Shown: positions 8,014-16,876 of the stretch, piece by piece
How the letters are laid out: each line of letters opens with the position of its first letter
Numbering within the stretch: position 1 is the first letter of the stretch
Program-made: the position numbers and the translations under genes
The notes under the pieces: model-generated
Database searches by the model: none
Told to the model about the DNA's origin: nothing
Seen by the model: only the letters and a program-made list of their open reading frames with translations
NCBI RefSeq assembly: GCF_003597125.1
Contig: NZ_QYYA01000001.1
Location: forward strand, 744,001 to 808,000
DNA length: 64,000 nt
Reading direction: 5' to 3'
Source of the DNA: Alcanivorax profundi
GTDB taxonomy: Bacteria; Pseudomonadota; Gammaproteobacteria; Pseudomonadales; Alcanivoracaceae

Positions 8014-8867
8014 TGTCAGATAGCCTCGACGCCAAGAAAAAGACGCGCTTCAACAAGCTGCAGAAAAAGCTGCGGCGGGAAGTGGGCCGTGCCATTGCCG
8101 ACTTCAACATGATCAGTGAAGGCGACAAGGTGATGGTGTGCCTGTCTGGCGGCAAGGATTCCTACACCATGCTGGAAATCCTCCGCAATCTGCAGCATTC
8201 CGCGCCGGTAAACTTCGAGCTGGTGGCGGTGAACCTGGATCAGAAACAACCGGGTTTCCCCGAGCACATCCTGCCAGAGTATCTGGAGAAAGAGGGGGTG
8301 GCGTACCACATCCTGGAAAAGGACACCTATTCCATCGTCAAGGAGAAGGTGCCGGAGGGCAAGACCACCTGCAGTCTGTGCTCGCGCCTGCGTCGCGGCA
8401 GCTTGTATGGCTTTGCCGAAGAGATTGGCGCCAACAAGATTGCCCTGGGTCATCACCGTGACGATATCGTCGAAACCCTGTTCCTGAATATGTTCTACGG
8501 CGGCAAGATGAAGGCCATGCCACCGAAGCTGCGCAGTGATGACAACCGCAATATTGTTATCCGTCCGCTGGCATACTGTCGCGAGAAGGACATTGTGGAA
8601 TTCTCCGGCCTGAAGGATTTCCCGATCATTCCCTGCAACCTGTGTGGTTCCCAGGAAAACCTGCAGCGTCAGGTGATCAAGGAGATGCTGCAAAAATGGG
8701 ATCGGGAACAGCCGGGGCGGATCGAGAATATCTTTGCTGCGGTACAGAACATTGCCCCGTCCCAGCTGGCTGATACTCGCCTGTTTGATTTTGAACATCT
8801 TGAGCAGGGCCAGCAGCGGGGTGGCGAGCAGGCACATCGCCTTGACGTGGTCAACCTTTTCGGTTGA
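8013..8867 (+). CDS. ttcA: tRNA 2-thiocytidine(32) biosynthesis protein TtcA
   Basis: TtcA adds sulfur to cytidine 32 of certain tRNAs using ATP and an Fe-S cluster. The 284-residue protein has the PP-loop [10 protein letters not shown], followed by the paired cysteine motifs CSLCSR and CNLCGS that hold the cluster, and the conserved segment [14 protein letters not shown]. Length and N-terminus ([14 protein letters not shown]) match the family. The ATG overlaps the stop codon of the SDR gene. Confidence 0.96.
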   Translation: MSDSLDAKKKTRFNKLQKKLRREVGRAIADFNMISEGDKVMVCLSGGKDSYTMLEILRNLQHSAPVNFELVAVNLDQKQPGFPEHILPEYLEKEGVAYHILEKDTYSIVKEKVPEGKTTCSLCSRLRRGSLYGFAEEIGANKIALGHHRDDIVETLFLNMFYGGKMKAMPPKLRSDDNRNIVIRPLAYCREKDIVEFSGLKDFPIIPCNLCGSQENLQRQVIKEMLQKWDREQPGRIENIFAAVQNIAPSQLADTRLFDFEHLEQGQQRGGEQAHRLDVVNLFG

Positions 8868-9109
8868 TCGCAGACTCGCCAGTCACGCTAAATTATGTCA
8901 CTAAACATGATTCGTGGCCGCGTTTCGGCTAGAATGCCCACCGATTTTTTCGCGAGCAGCCGTGTCTGGCTGTATTCTCGCAATAGCACCCCCCGGGCTT
9001 GATATGGTTGCCTGATCCGCTCACTGGACAGGCCTGACAATACATTGAGTCAGCACCATGAAAGCGCCGTTTTATTGAAGATTCTCTGGACCAGAAGGGT
9101 AGGAGCACC

Positions 9110-11272
9110 ATGACCGATCGTATTCAGAAGGGTAGCCTTGAAATCGCTGCTGAACTCCATGATCTGGTAGTCAACGAGATCGCGCCGGGTACCGGCGTCG
9201 ACCCGGATCACTTCTGGGGCGAGCTGGAAGCCATCCTCAAAGACCTGGCGCCGAAGAACAAGGCGCTGTTGGAAAAGCGTGAAGCGATCCAGGCACAGAT
9301 GGATGAGTGGTACAAGGCGCGCAAGGGCCAGGCCATCGACATGGCTGAATACAAGCAGTTCCTGTCCGAGATCGGCTACCTGCTGCCGGAAGGCGATGCG
9401 TTCAAGGTGACCACCGAGAACGTGGACGAGGAAATCGCCACTATTGCCGGCCCGCAGCTGGTAGTACCGGTGAAGAACGCCCGTTTTGCCCTGAATGCGG
9501 CTAACGCTCGCTGGGGCAGCCTGTACGATGCCCTGTACGGCACCGACGTGATTTCCGATGAAGGCGGCGCCGAGAAAGGCGGTGCCTACAACCCGAAGCG
9601 TGGTGCCAAGGTGATCGCCTGGGCGCGCGACTTCCTGGATAACTACTTCCCGCTGGCCAACGGTTCCCACAAGGACAGCACTGGCTACGCGATCGTCGAT
9701 GGCAAGCTGGTTGTGTCCCTTGGCGGCGAAAAGACCGGCCTGAAAGACGAATCCCAGCTGAAGGGCTTCCTGGGCGACGCCGCGGCGCCCACCGGCGTAC
9801 TGGTCAAGCACAACAACCTGCATGCTGAGCTGCAATTTGACGCCAGCCACCCGATTGGCGCAGATGATGCTGCCAACATGAAAGACGTGCTGCTGGAATC
9901 GGCCATCACCACTATTCAGGACTGCGAAGACTCGGTTGCGGCGGTTGACGCCGAAGACAAGGTCGAGGTGTACCGTAACTGGGCCGGCCTGATGAAAGGC
10001 GACCTTCAGGAAAGCTTCGAAAAAGGCGGCAAAACCCTGACCCGTTCCATGAACGGCGACCGTGAGTACACCGCGCTGGACGGCTCCACCCTGACCCTGC
10101 ATGGCCGCTCTCTGCTGCTGGTGCGTAACGTGGGCCACCTGATGACCAACCCGGCCATCCTCATGAACGGTGAGGAAACCCCGGAAGGTATCATGGACGG
10201 TATGGTGACCGTTCTGGCTGCCATGCACGACCTGAAAAAGATCAACAAGCTGAGCAACAGCCGTACCGGTTCCGTGTACATCGTGAAGCCGAAGATGCAC
10301 GGCCCGGAAGAAGTGGCGTTTGCCGTTGAGCTGTTTGGTCGTGTTGAGAAGGCGCTGGGCCTGGCCGACAAGACCCTGAAAATCGGCATCATGGATGAAG
10401 AGCGCCGCACCACCGTGAACCTGAAAGAGTGTATCCGTCAGGCCAGCGACCGGGTGATCTTCATCAATACCGGTTTCCTCGACCGTACCGGCGATGAAAT
10501 GCACACCTCCATGGAAGCCGGTCCGTTTGCTCGCAAGGGCGACATGAAAGGCATGCCGTGGATCAATGCCTACGAGGCGTGGAACGTGGATATCGGTCTG
10601 GAATGCGGCCTGCCGGGTCACGCCCAGATTGGTAAAGGGATGTGGGCCATGCCGGACGAAATGGCACAGATGATGGCCAACAAGGCCGGTCACCCCAACG
10701 CGGGCGCAAACTGTGCCTGGGTACCGTCCCCGACGGCGGCCACCCTGCACGTGACTCACTATCATGAAGTGAATGTGGCCGAGGTTCAGGCCAAGCTGGC
10801 CAGCCGTGAGCGTGCCTCCCTGGACGACATCCTCACGCTGCCGCTGCTGGACCGTGAATTGTCTGCTGAGGAAATCCAGCAGGAGCTGGACAACAACGCC
10901 CAGGGCATCCTCGGTTACATGGTACGCTGGATTGACCAGGGTGTCGGTTGTTCCAAGGTGCCGGACATCAATGATGTGGGTCTGATGGAAGACCGCGCTA
11001 CCCTGCGTATCTCCAGCCAGCACGTGACCAACTGGCTGCACCACGGCATCACCAACAAAGACCAGGTGATGGAAACCCTGAAGCGCATGGCTGAAGTGGT
11101 TGATCGTCAGAACGCCAACGATCCGCTCTACACCCCCATGGCCAAGGACTTCGACGGCTCCGTTGCCTTCCAGGCAGCAGTAGAACTGGTATTTGAAGGC
11201 TGCTCCCAGCCGAGCGGTTACACCGAGCCGGTTCTGCACCGTCGTCGTAGAGAGCTGAAAGCAGGCAAGTAA
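9110..11272 (+). CDS. glcB: Malate synthase G
   Basis: This enzyme condenses glyoxylate with acetyl-CoA to malate, the second step of the glyoxylate shunt, needed for growth on acetyl-CoA-yielding carbon such as alkanes and fatty acids. The 720-residue length fits the G isoform (about 720, versus about 530 for the A form). Diagnostic segments are [38 protein letters not shown] and [22 protein letters not shown] sits 4-10 bases before ATG 9110. The 242-base upstream gap shows a TAGAAT hexamer near 8930 but no good -35, so no promoter is assigned. The gene ends in a repeat holding a bidirectional hairpin. Confidence 0.97.
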   Translation: MTDRIQKGSLEIAAELHDLVVNEIAPGTGVDPDHFWGELEAILKDLAPKNKALLEKREAIQAQMDEWYKARKGQAIDMAEYKQFLSEIGYLLPEGDAFKVTTENVDEEIATIAGPQLVVPVKNARFALNAANARWGSLYDALYGTDVISDEGGAEKGGAYNPKRGAKVIAWARDFLDNYFPLANGSHKDSTGYAIVDGKLVVSLGGEKTGLKDESQLKGFLGDAAAPTGVLVKHNNLHAELQFDASHPIGADDAANMKDVLLESAITTIQDCEDSVAAVDAEDKVEVYRNWAGLMKGDLQESFEKGGKTLTRSMNGDREYTALDGSTLTLHGRSLLLVRNVGHLMTNPAILMNGEETPEGIMDGMVTVLAAMHDLKKINKLSNSRTGSVYIVKPKMHGPEEVAFAVELFGRVEKALGLADKTLKIGIMDEERRTTVNLKECIRQASDRVIFINTGFLDRTGDEMHTSMEAGPFARKGDMKGMPWINAYEAWNVDIGLECGLPGHAQIGKGMWAMPDEMAQMMANKAGHPNAGANCAWVPSPTAATLHVTHYHEVNVAEVQAKLASRERASLDDILTLPLLDRELSAEEIQQELDNNAQGILGYMVRWIDQGVGCSKVPDINDVGLMEDRATLRISSQHVTNWLHHGITNKDQVMETLKRMAEVVDRQNANDPLYTPMAKDFDGSVAFQAAVELVFEGCSQPSGYTEPVLHRRRRELKAGK

Positions 11273-11316
11273 GCAGTTAACAGCGGCGCGCTCGCGCGTT
11301 GTTGGTTGCCTGAAAG

Positions 11317-11417
11317 CAAAGAGGCCGCGCCCAGACATTGGGCGCGGCCTCTTGCGTTGTAGAGCCTGACCAGCGCTGCTCGCGCAGCTATTCACTGTTC
11401 ACTGTTAACTATTCACT
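11317..11417 (-). repeat. Dispersed intergenic repeat, copy 1, with 14-bp GC-rich hairpin
   Basis: Read on the minus strand, it starts with AGTGAATAGTTAACAGT at 11417, which overlaps the last codons (Ser-Glu-stop) of the minus-strand gene. It continues through TGCGCGAGCAGCG, then AACGCAAGAGGCCGCGCCC at 11358. The hairpin has perfect arms 11319-11332 and 11340-11353 with a 7-base loop. A second copy lies at 42957-43060 with nearly the same spacing (59 versus 58 bases between the first motif and the hairpin block). No T-run follows, but it lies between convergent genes and probably acts as a bidirectional terminator. The glcB side also carries an AGTTAACAG motif just after the stop. Confidence 0.75.
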
Positions 11418-12170
11418 GATCTGAACCATCACCTCAATGGGCAGCACCAATGTACTCCGCTGGTGGCTGCTACCGCCTATGCCTCGCTGCTGCCGGGATT
11501 GATCAATCTGGATGCTCCCCATGGGGTGCCATTGGCCTGGTGTGACCTGCAGGGTGGTAGCGCTGTGCTGGGTATTGGCTGTGATGTTGCCGGAAACAGT
11601 GTCGTGTTGCTGCTGAATACTGAGTACCACCTGGCCGTCCGGGAGGCTTTGCGGGGTGACTTGTATGCCCTGATCAAGAGCGGCCAGCTGGGTTCCGTAG
11701 GCGCCGTTCGACAGTGCCAGTAATGTGCCTCGACTGATGCGTGCGGGATAACCGGACAGGGTGCGTATCTGGTAGTGATCGTGCTGCTGCTGTCGGGACT
11801 GCTGTGCTCCAATCTGTACCTGTGCGTCGAGATCTCCCTCACGATTGCGGCTCACCGTGCCCTCAAGGGGCTGCTCATTGCCAGTGGAAGAACCGCTGCG
11901 CCGCAGATGGACAACAACGGTCGCCGGTTCGGCGTCCAGATTACCCAACACGCCTTGCAGGCTGCGCAGGTTTTCCGCTGTGGTGCGGATGATCAGCTTG
12001 CCGCGATAGGCCTGAACTGAACCGCCAGCAGGCAGTAACGGCTCAATGACAGGCAGCAGGGCGGCAGCATCAGGACGAGAAATGACATGCATCTCCATGG
12101 GCTCGGCCCGCAGTGTGGCGGTCAGGCTTAGCGTCATGATCAGGATCGCAATAGTCAGCAGATTGGGCAT
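11409..12170 (-). CDS. Periplasmic protein with NolW/secretin-N-like domain
   Basis: ATG 12170 has GGAG 7 bases upstream and begins a clear signal peptide (MPNLLTIAILIMTLSL, cleavage after a RA|EP-type site). The longer frame to 12251 lacks this logic. Residues of about 30-80 (VISRPDAAALLPVIEPLL ... LIIRTTAENLRSLQGVLGNLD) have the alpha-beta pattern of secretin N1/NolW domains. The remaining 170 residues are Gln/Ser/Thr rich with no secretin beta-barrel motif. It may be a periplasmic accessory of a secretin-type system, or an unrelated protein with the same fold. The C-terminal Ser-Glu-stop codons come from the repeat described above. Confidence 0.7.
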   Translation of the reverse strand: MPNLLTIAILIMTLSLTATLRAEPMEMHVISRPDAAALLPVIEPLLPAGGSVQAYRGKLIIRTTAENLRSLQGVLGNLDAEPATVVVHLRRSGSSTGNEQPLEGTVSRNREGDLDAQVQIGAQQSRQQQHDHYQIRTLSGYPARISRGTLLALSNGAYGTQLAALDQGIQVTPQSLPDGQVVLSIQQQHDTVSGNITANTQHSATTLQVTPGQWHPMGSIQIDQSRQQRGIGGSSHQRSTLVLPIEVMVQISE

Positions 12171-12507
12171 GGCGTTGCTCCAAAGGGGGCCTGATATCAG
12201 GGTGCAGGACGCCAACGCATTGTGAAAGTGAAAATCCATCTGTGACGCCATTCACGGCCGGGATGAGGACTGCCTCTGTGGGGTGAACCTGAGCCACTGT
12301 TGAACGGCAAATGGCGTCGGTGCCGTTATATCGGCCTATCTGCTGCCGCGACAGAATCGGTGCTGCCTGTCGGGAACCTTGTGTGTTTTCCGGGGCGGGT
12401 CGGGGCAGCCTGAGCCCGCATTGGCAGTGTAAAGATAACGGCTGATGGCTTGGGAGAGCGATCGGGCAGGGCTGCCCCGCACATTAATCGATCGAAAGGG
12501 ACCAATA

Positions 12508-13332
12508 ATGAAAATCCATGATCGCGTTACAACGAGGAATATCTCCACTCTGCTTCGCGCGGGTGCAGCCCTGGCGGGGCTGTTGCTCAGCGCTGCCGTG
12601 TTGGCCGGCAATGGCAGTGACCCCCTGGCCCCGTATGAGGAAGACGGGCCCTATACCACGACCCGTCATTCAGGCGGCCTTGGCTGTACCATTTATCGCC
12701 CTCGCAACCTGGGTAGCAACCACCCATTGATTGTCTGGGGCAACGGCACCGGTGGTACCCCCACGACCTACGGTTCTGGTCTTGAGCATTGGGCGTCATG
12801 GGGCTTTGTGGTGGCGGCGGCCAACACCAGCAATGCCGGCTCCGGCGATGAAATGCTCGATTGTATTGATTACCTGCAGAGCAGCAGTTACGCAGGAAAC
12901 ATTGATTTCAGCAAGATCGGTGCGTCCGGGCATTCCCAGGGCGGCGGCGGCACGATCATGGCAGGTCGCGATGCGCGTATTACAGCAACCGCCCCGGTGC
13001 AACCGTACATCCTCGGTCTTGGCCACCAGACTTCATCCCAGTATCAGCAACATGCGCCTATGTTGCTGTTGTCCGGCTCACTGGACACGCTGGCAGGACC
13101 GACGTTGAATCAGGCGCCGGTATTCAGCCGTGTAGACGTGCCCGTGTTCTGGGCGACGCTCAACGGCGCCAGTCACTTTGAGCCGGTGGGAGACTTCGGG
13201 GACTACAAAGCCATGACCACTGCCTGGTGGCTGTATCAGCTCAGCGGCGACAGTGACGCGGCCAGCCTTTTCACTGGCGCTTGCTCTGCCTGTGGGCTCT
13301 CTGATTGGGACGTAGAACGCAAGGGGCTGTAA
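12508..13332 (+). CDS. Secreted alpha/beta hydrolase, cutinase/polyester-hydrolase-like
   Basis: The 274-residue protein starts at ATG 12508. A signal peptide covers about residues 1-34, ending in AAVLAG. The nucleophile elbow is GHSQGGGG with Ser143; likely partners are Asp193 (GSLDTLAGP) and His223 (NGASHFEP). This order, the GHSxGGGG elbow and the length match the cutinase-like / PET-hydrolase-related branch of secreted hydrolases that cleave polyesters or short esters. Cys60 and Cys119 and the C-terminal Cys259/Cys262 could form disulfides. True substrate is unknown. An AraC-type regulator follows on the same strand, and type II secretion genes at 60.7 kb offer an export route. The 256-base upstream gap has no clear regulatory element. 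Confidence 0.85.
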   Translation: MKIHDRVTTRNISTLLRAGAALAGLLLSAAVLAGNGSDPLAPYEEDGPYTTTRHSGGLGCTIYRPRNLGSNHPLIVWGNGTGGTPTTYGSGLEHWASWGFVVAAANTSNAGSGDEMLDCIDYLQSSSYAGNIDFSKIGASGHSQGGGGTIMAGRDARITATAPVQPYILGLGHQTSSQYQQHAPMLLLSGSLDTLAGPTLNQAPVFSRVDVPVFWATLNGASHFEPVGDFGDYKAMTTAWWLYQLSGDSDAASLFTGACSACGLSDWDVERKGL

Positions 13333-13525
13333 AGCCCAACGGTCACAGGCAATCTTGGTGGTTGCCTGTGACGACACTGCCCCCGGAATTGCCATGCTGA
13401 TTTGTTCGCATTGTGGTGCTAGCCTTGATCCCGTAGCCGCCTCGTGGAGGCCTCGGCCGCCGTGTTGTGGTGTGCTGCCGGGCAGTCATGAGCATCACAA
13501 CAAGAACAATCTCCGGGAGTCTCCG

Positions 13526-14602
13526 ATGGATCTGGACCCCAACAGCGGGCTGGTTCCCCTTCATCGTCATCCTCTGGGTTTTATCGAGGCATTCTGTCAT
13601 CTGGGAGCACCGCTGGAGCGTCTCCTGGGAGGGACCGGTTTATCCGCCCCCATGTTTGAGATGCAGGAGGTGATGATCAGCTACCGGCAGTTCCAGCGAC
13701 TTCTGTATAACGGCATTCATCTGTGCCAGAGGCCGGGTCTTGGACTCGCGGTGGGCATGCACTTTGACTGGAGTTACTGGGGGCCGGTGGGGTATGTCGT
13801 CCACTGCAGCCCCAGTTTGAAACACGCCGGCGAGGCGTTTCGCCGTTATCTGGTTACGGCCCAGCCGTTATTCGCCGAACATGCGGCACAACCGAATGCC
13901 TATCTGGACGCGGATGGGCGCATTGTCGAACCCATTGATTACATGACGGGCAGTGATGATGACCCGTTGATGCGTGACTTTATCCGTGAATGGCGCCTCG
14001 CCATCACGTTGCGAATCTGGGATCAGTGTGGCAACAAGTCGGTGGCAGATCCTTCTCTGCATGTCCGTCTTGGTTTCCCTGAACCCGCGGATCGCCGCCC
14101 TTATGAAATTCTCCCCTGTGACAGCCTTACCTTTGGGTGTCAGGAATACGCTATTTCTGCGCATATGGACTATGTGTTTCAGCGCTTTCGTCCGTTTCGC
14201 AAACGGGCTTTTGAAAAACTGATCCGGGAATGCGAACGGGAGCTGACCCACAGGGTGGAGGCGGTGACGTTTACCGAGCGGGTGTTCTGGCACGTGCGGG
14301 CCTATTTTCGCCCGGATCTGGATTTGAATGCGGTGGCACGCCAGATGCGGCTGACGCCCCGTAGCCTCACCCGCCGGCTAGCCTGCGAGTCCGCTTCCTT
14401 CCGCAAGATCCTCTATGAAGTGCGGATGGAAATTGCCAGCCATCAGCTGCGTCATTCGAGTCTCGACGTGGATGAGGTGGCGGCACTGGCCGGGTTTTCC
14501 TGTGGCTCCAGCCTGCGTCGGGCCGTGAAAGGCTGGGCGGGAATGACCGTCAGTGAGATGCGTAATCAAGAGGGGATAGGTAGTCGGGGCAACCTGACAT
14601 GA
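13526..14602 (+). CDS. AraC-family transcriptional regulator (arabinose-binding-like N-domain type)
   Basis: ATG 13526 with CGGGAGT upstream is chosen; the frame open from 13355 adds a cysteine-rich segment unlike the family. The 358-residue length and N-terminal region (VMISYRQFQRLLYNGI ... GLAVGMHFDWSYWG) fit the AraC subgroup with a PF12625-type sensor domain (OruR-like), and the C-terminal 95 residues form the double helix-turn-helix (LDLNAVARQMRLTPRSLTRR ... DEVAALAGFSCGSSLRRA). It most likely controls adjacent genes. Its last codons overlap the following lipase-foldase-like gene by four bases (ATGA), which ties the two together. The ligand is unknown. Confidence 0.9.
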   Translation: MDLDPNSGLVPLHRHPLGFIEAFCHLGAPLERLLGGTGLSAPMFEMQEVMISYRQFQRLLYNGIHLCQRPGLGLAVGMHFDWSYWGPVGYVVHCSPSLKHAGEAFRRYLVTAQPLFAEHAAQPNAYLDADGRIVEPIDYMTGSDDDPLMRDFIREWRLAITLRIWDQCGNKSVADPSLHVRLGFPEPADRRPYEILPCDSLTFGCQEYAISAHMDYVFQRFRPFRKRAFEKLIRECERELTHRVEAVTFTERVFWHVRAYFRPDLDLNAVARQMRLTPRSLTRRLACESASFRKILYEVRMEIASHQLRHSSLDVDEVAALAGFSCGSSLRRAVKGWAGMTVSEMRNQEGIGSRGNLT

Positions 14603-15336
14603 CCTGGCGGGTTATTCAGGCGCTGCTGCTGGTGACGCTGTCGGCAGCGGTATCAGTGTTGTTGTTCTTCGCGGTGAGTGAAGGGAAGGGGGATGGCCGC
14701 AGGCTGGCGACTCATGACCCTGGCGCTCCGGTCGTACAAACCCGCGCTGAACTTGCCGACAGTCGCCGTGCGGGTTCGACCGTCGCCTTGCATCCACAGC
14801 AGCCATCCGGGCGACTGGATAGCCCATCGCAGCGGCGTTGGAGCGAGCAACAGGTGGAAGCGACCCTGGCGGGGTTGCCGGTGGATGAGCAGGGCAACCT
14901 TCAGCCAGGGCGCGAGTTACGTGCTGTACTGGATACCGTTTTCCTTGGTGGCGATGCGTCACTCACCTTGGCTGAGCTTGCCTGGCTGCAACAGCAGGTC
15001 ATCGCGGTCATGCCTGACACCGCCGGTCGTCAGGCTGCTGACGTGATGGAGCGTTACTTTCACTACAGCAATATGTACCGGGATCTGTCCGGCAGTTTCC
15101 AGCAACGCAGTGGGGTAGAAGCCCTGGCCAGCGGGCAGCAGCAGCTGGCACGTCTGCGGCGCGATTATCTGGGGGAGGCGTTGGCCAATGCCTTGTTCGC
15201 GGACGAGGAGCGCATGGCTCGCGTCACCTTGCACAACATGCGGACCCAGATGAATACCCGGTTGGACGACACCGAAAAAGCAGAGCAGTGGCAATGGCTC
15301 ACCGGGGAGCCGGCCGACCGCGAGGGCGATGAGTAA
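14599..15336 (+). CDS. Truncated lipase-chaperone (Lif)-like membrane-anchored protein A
   Basis: The 245-residue protein has one N-terminal anchor (residues 4-27), a low-complexity linker to about 80, then a helical domain. I see similarity to the steric lipase foldases of Pseudomonas: LPVDEQGNL, then ELRAVLDTVFLGGDASLT in the place of the RxxFDY(F/C)LSAxGE motif, a long helix ending ADVMERYFHYSNMYRDL, and LFADEERMARVTLHNM in the place of the FFADEE helix. The second mini-domain of true foldases (about 340 residues) is absent. It probably helps fold a secreted hydrolase in the periplasm, the nearest candidate being the gene at 12508. Its 3' end overlaps the convergent Lnt-like gene by 38 bases. 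Confidence 0.65.
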   Translation: MTWRVIQALLLVTLSAAVSVLLFFAVSEGKGDGRRLATHDPGAPVVQTRAELADSRRAGSTVALHPQQPSGRLDSPSQRRWSEQQVEATLAGLPVDEQGNLQPGRELRAVLDTVFLGGDASLTLAELAWLQQQVIAVMPDTAGRQAADVMERYFHYSNMYRDLSGSFQQRSGVEALASGQQQLARLRRDYLGEALANALFADEERMARVTLHNMRTQMNTRLDDTEKAEQWQWLTGEPADREGDE

Positions 15337-16876
15337 CTATTTCGCCCCTCAAGGCCACCACCAGTATCAGACCCGCAAGCGCGAGACAGAGCGCTAAAAA
15401 GACGTTGGGGTAGCGACTGTGCAGGGTCGGGCCATGGGAAGGGATGGGGACCTCGGCGAGGTAGGCCGCTTCTGTGCCGTAGGGGCTATGAACCCAGGGG
15501 CGACCATCAGCGAGAAAGACACCGGAAGGCCCGTTGTTGATCACATGCAGAGCGGGGCGACCGGTCTCCACGGCACGCAGGGCTGTGGCACGCCAGTGTT
15601 GCCAGGGTTGAGCCGTGCTACCGAACCAGGCGTTGTTCGACACGATGACCAGGAGTTGCCGGTCGGCTCCCACCCGGCTGGTATCGGCGACCAGTGAGGG
15701 GAACATGACCTCGTAGCAGATCAGCGGTATGAGTTGAGTGTCGGTACCGGCGATCGGGAACCCGGCAGGCTGGTGGCCAGCGGCAATATCACTGAAAAAT
15801 CCGCTTAACCATTGTCTGGCCCAGCGGGAGCTGTCAGGCAGGTACTCCAGAAGGGGCAGGTATTCACCAAAGGCAACCCGTTTCTGTTTCCGGTATCGGC
15901 CGGCCTCGAGGCCACTGGCCGACACCCAGGCCACGGTGTTGAACTGCTTGCCATCCGCTACCTCAATGCCTTGCAGTAAGAGCGGGGTGCGCATCGCTTT
16001 TGCGGCGCGGTGGATGGCCTGTCGAACCCGGGGCTGCTGAAAATAGGCACTGAAACCGGTCTCCGGCCAGATGATCACCTCGGCGCCCTCCACGGCCAGT
16101 TGCCGGGACAGGGCCAGTGATCGCGGGTCGCTATCGGTGTATCCCGGTGTCGATGCGCGGGTCTCGCCTGCCGGCCCATTTTCTTGCACCCACCCGACCC
16201 TGAGGCGGGTGCCCGGCGGGCTGGCACTCAGCAACACCACTGCGCCATAGCCCAGCCAGAGGACGATCAACAGGCCGCTCACCACCTGGTGGATCCTGTC
16301 GCGCCGTGGTGTCGCCGAGCGGGGACGCAGGTACTGATAGAGCAGGGCGTTAGCCAGTGCGATGATCGCATCCAGGCCATGCACCCCGGTAAGACTGACG
16401 CCTTGAATGGCGACGATGAAACGGCTCTGGGTTTCTCCTAACTGGGCATTGAAGAGGGTGGGAAAACCGGCAAAGGCCAGTGTAACGATCACCGGGAAGA
16501 TCAGCAGGCAAGGCCAGCCAGTGCGTTGTTGCAACCCGAGGTACACCACAGACAGCAGCGCCAGCTGCAATGCGCCATAACCCCAGAACAGCGCAGCGAT
16601 TAGAGCGGTGATGACAGTCCCGGCATCCCACAGCGCCTCAATAAAATGCAGTACCCAGTTTGCGGCAATCACCTGAAAGACGATCCCTGCCACCAGACCG
16701 CACCGCCACGCTTGCCTGACAGGCCTGGGGGAAGGGGAATGCAGTGCCATCAGCAGTGGTACAAAAGCCACCCAGACCAGTAAATACAGGGAACCAAAGG
16801 TGAAACCGAGGCCCAGTAGTGCCCCGGCCAGCAGTGACAGGCCAAAGGGGGTGGGTTTGACTTGTCGCAATGCCAT
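15299..16876 (-). CDS. Apolipoprotein N-acyltransferase-like protein (Lnt paralogue)
   Basis: Lnt transfers an acyl chain to the N-terminal cysteine of lipoproteins at the inner membrane. ATG 16876 gives 525 residues; the longer frame runs into the upstream gene. The N-terminal 200 residues hold about six membrane segments and the rest is a nitrilase domain. The catalytic triad is intact: Glu272 (WPETGFSAY), Lys330 (before KRVAFGEYLP) and Cys387 (LICYEVMFP). The housekeeping lnt usually lies next to a CorC-type gene, which is not the case here, so I read this as a second copy. Its start overlaps the stop of the upstream foldase-like gene by one base (TGATG). The acyl acceptor is unknown. Confidence 0.85.
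   Translation of the reverse strand: MALRQVKPTPFGLSLLAGALLGLGFTFGSLYLLVWVAFVPLLMALHSPSPRPVRQAWRCGLVAGIVFQVIAANWVLHFIEALWDAGTVITALIAALFWGYGALQLALLSVVYLGLQQRTGWPCLLIFPVIVTLAFAGFPTLFNAQLGETQSRFIVAIQGVSLTGVHGLDAIIALANALLYQYLRPRSATPRRDRIHQVVSGLLIVLWLGYGAVVLLSASPPGTRLRVGWVQENGPAGETRASTPGYTDSDPRSLALSRQLAVEGAEVIIWPETGFSAYFQQPRVRQAIHRAAKAMRTPLLLQGIEVADGKQFNTVAWVSASGLEAGRYRKQKRVAFGEYLPLLEYLPDSSRWARQWLSGFFSDIAAGHQPAGFPIAGTDTQLIPLICYEVMFPSLVADTSRVGADRQLLVIVSNNAWFGSTAQPWQHWRATALRAVETGRPALHVINNGPSGVFLADGRPWVHSPYGTEAAYLAEVPIPSHGPTLHSRYPNVFLALCLALAGLILVVALRGEIVTHRPRGRPAPR

Noticed and set aside
9050-11395. 781-codon open frame on the minus strand opposite glcB
   Set aside because: Antisense shadow of a GC-rich gene; composition is His/Gly/Val/Gln rich with no domain, and glcB is certain on the plus strand.
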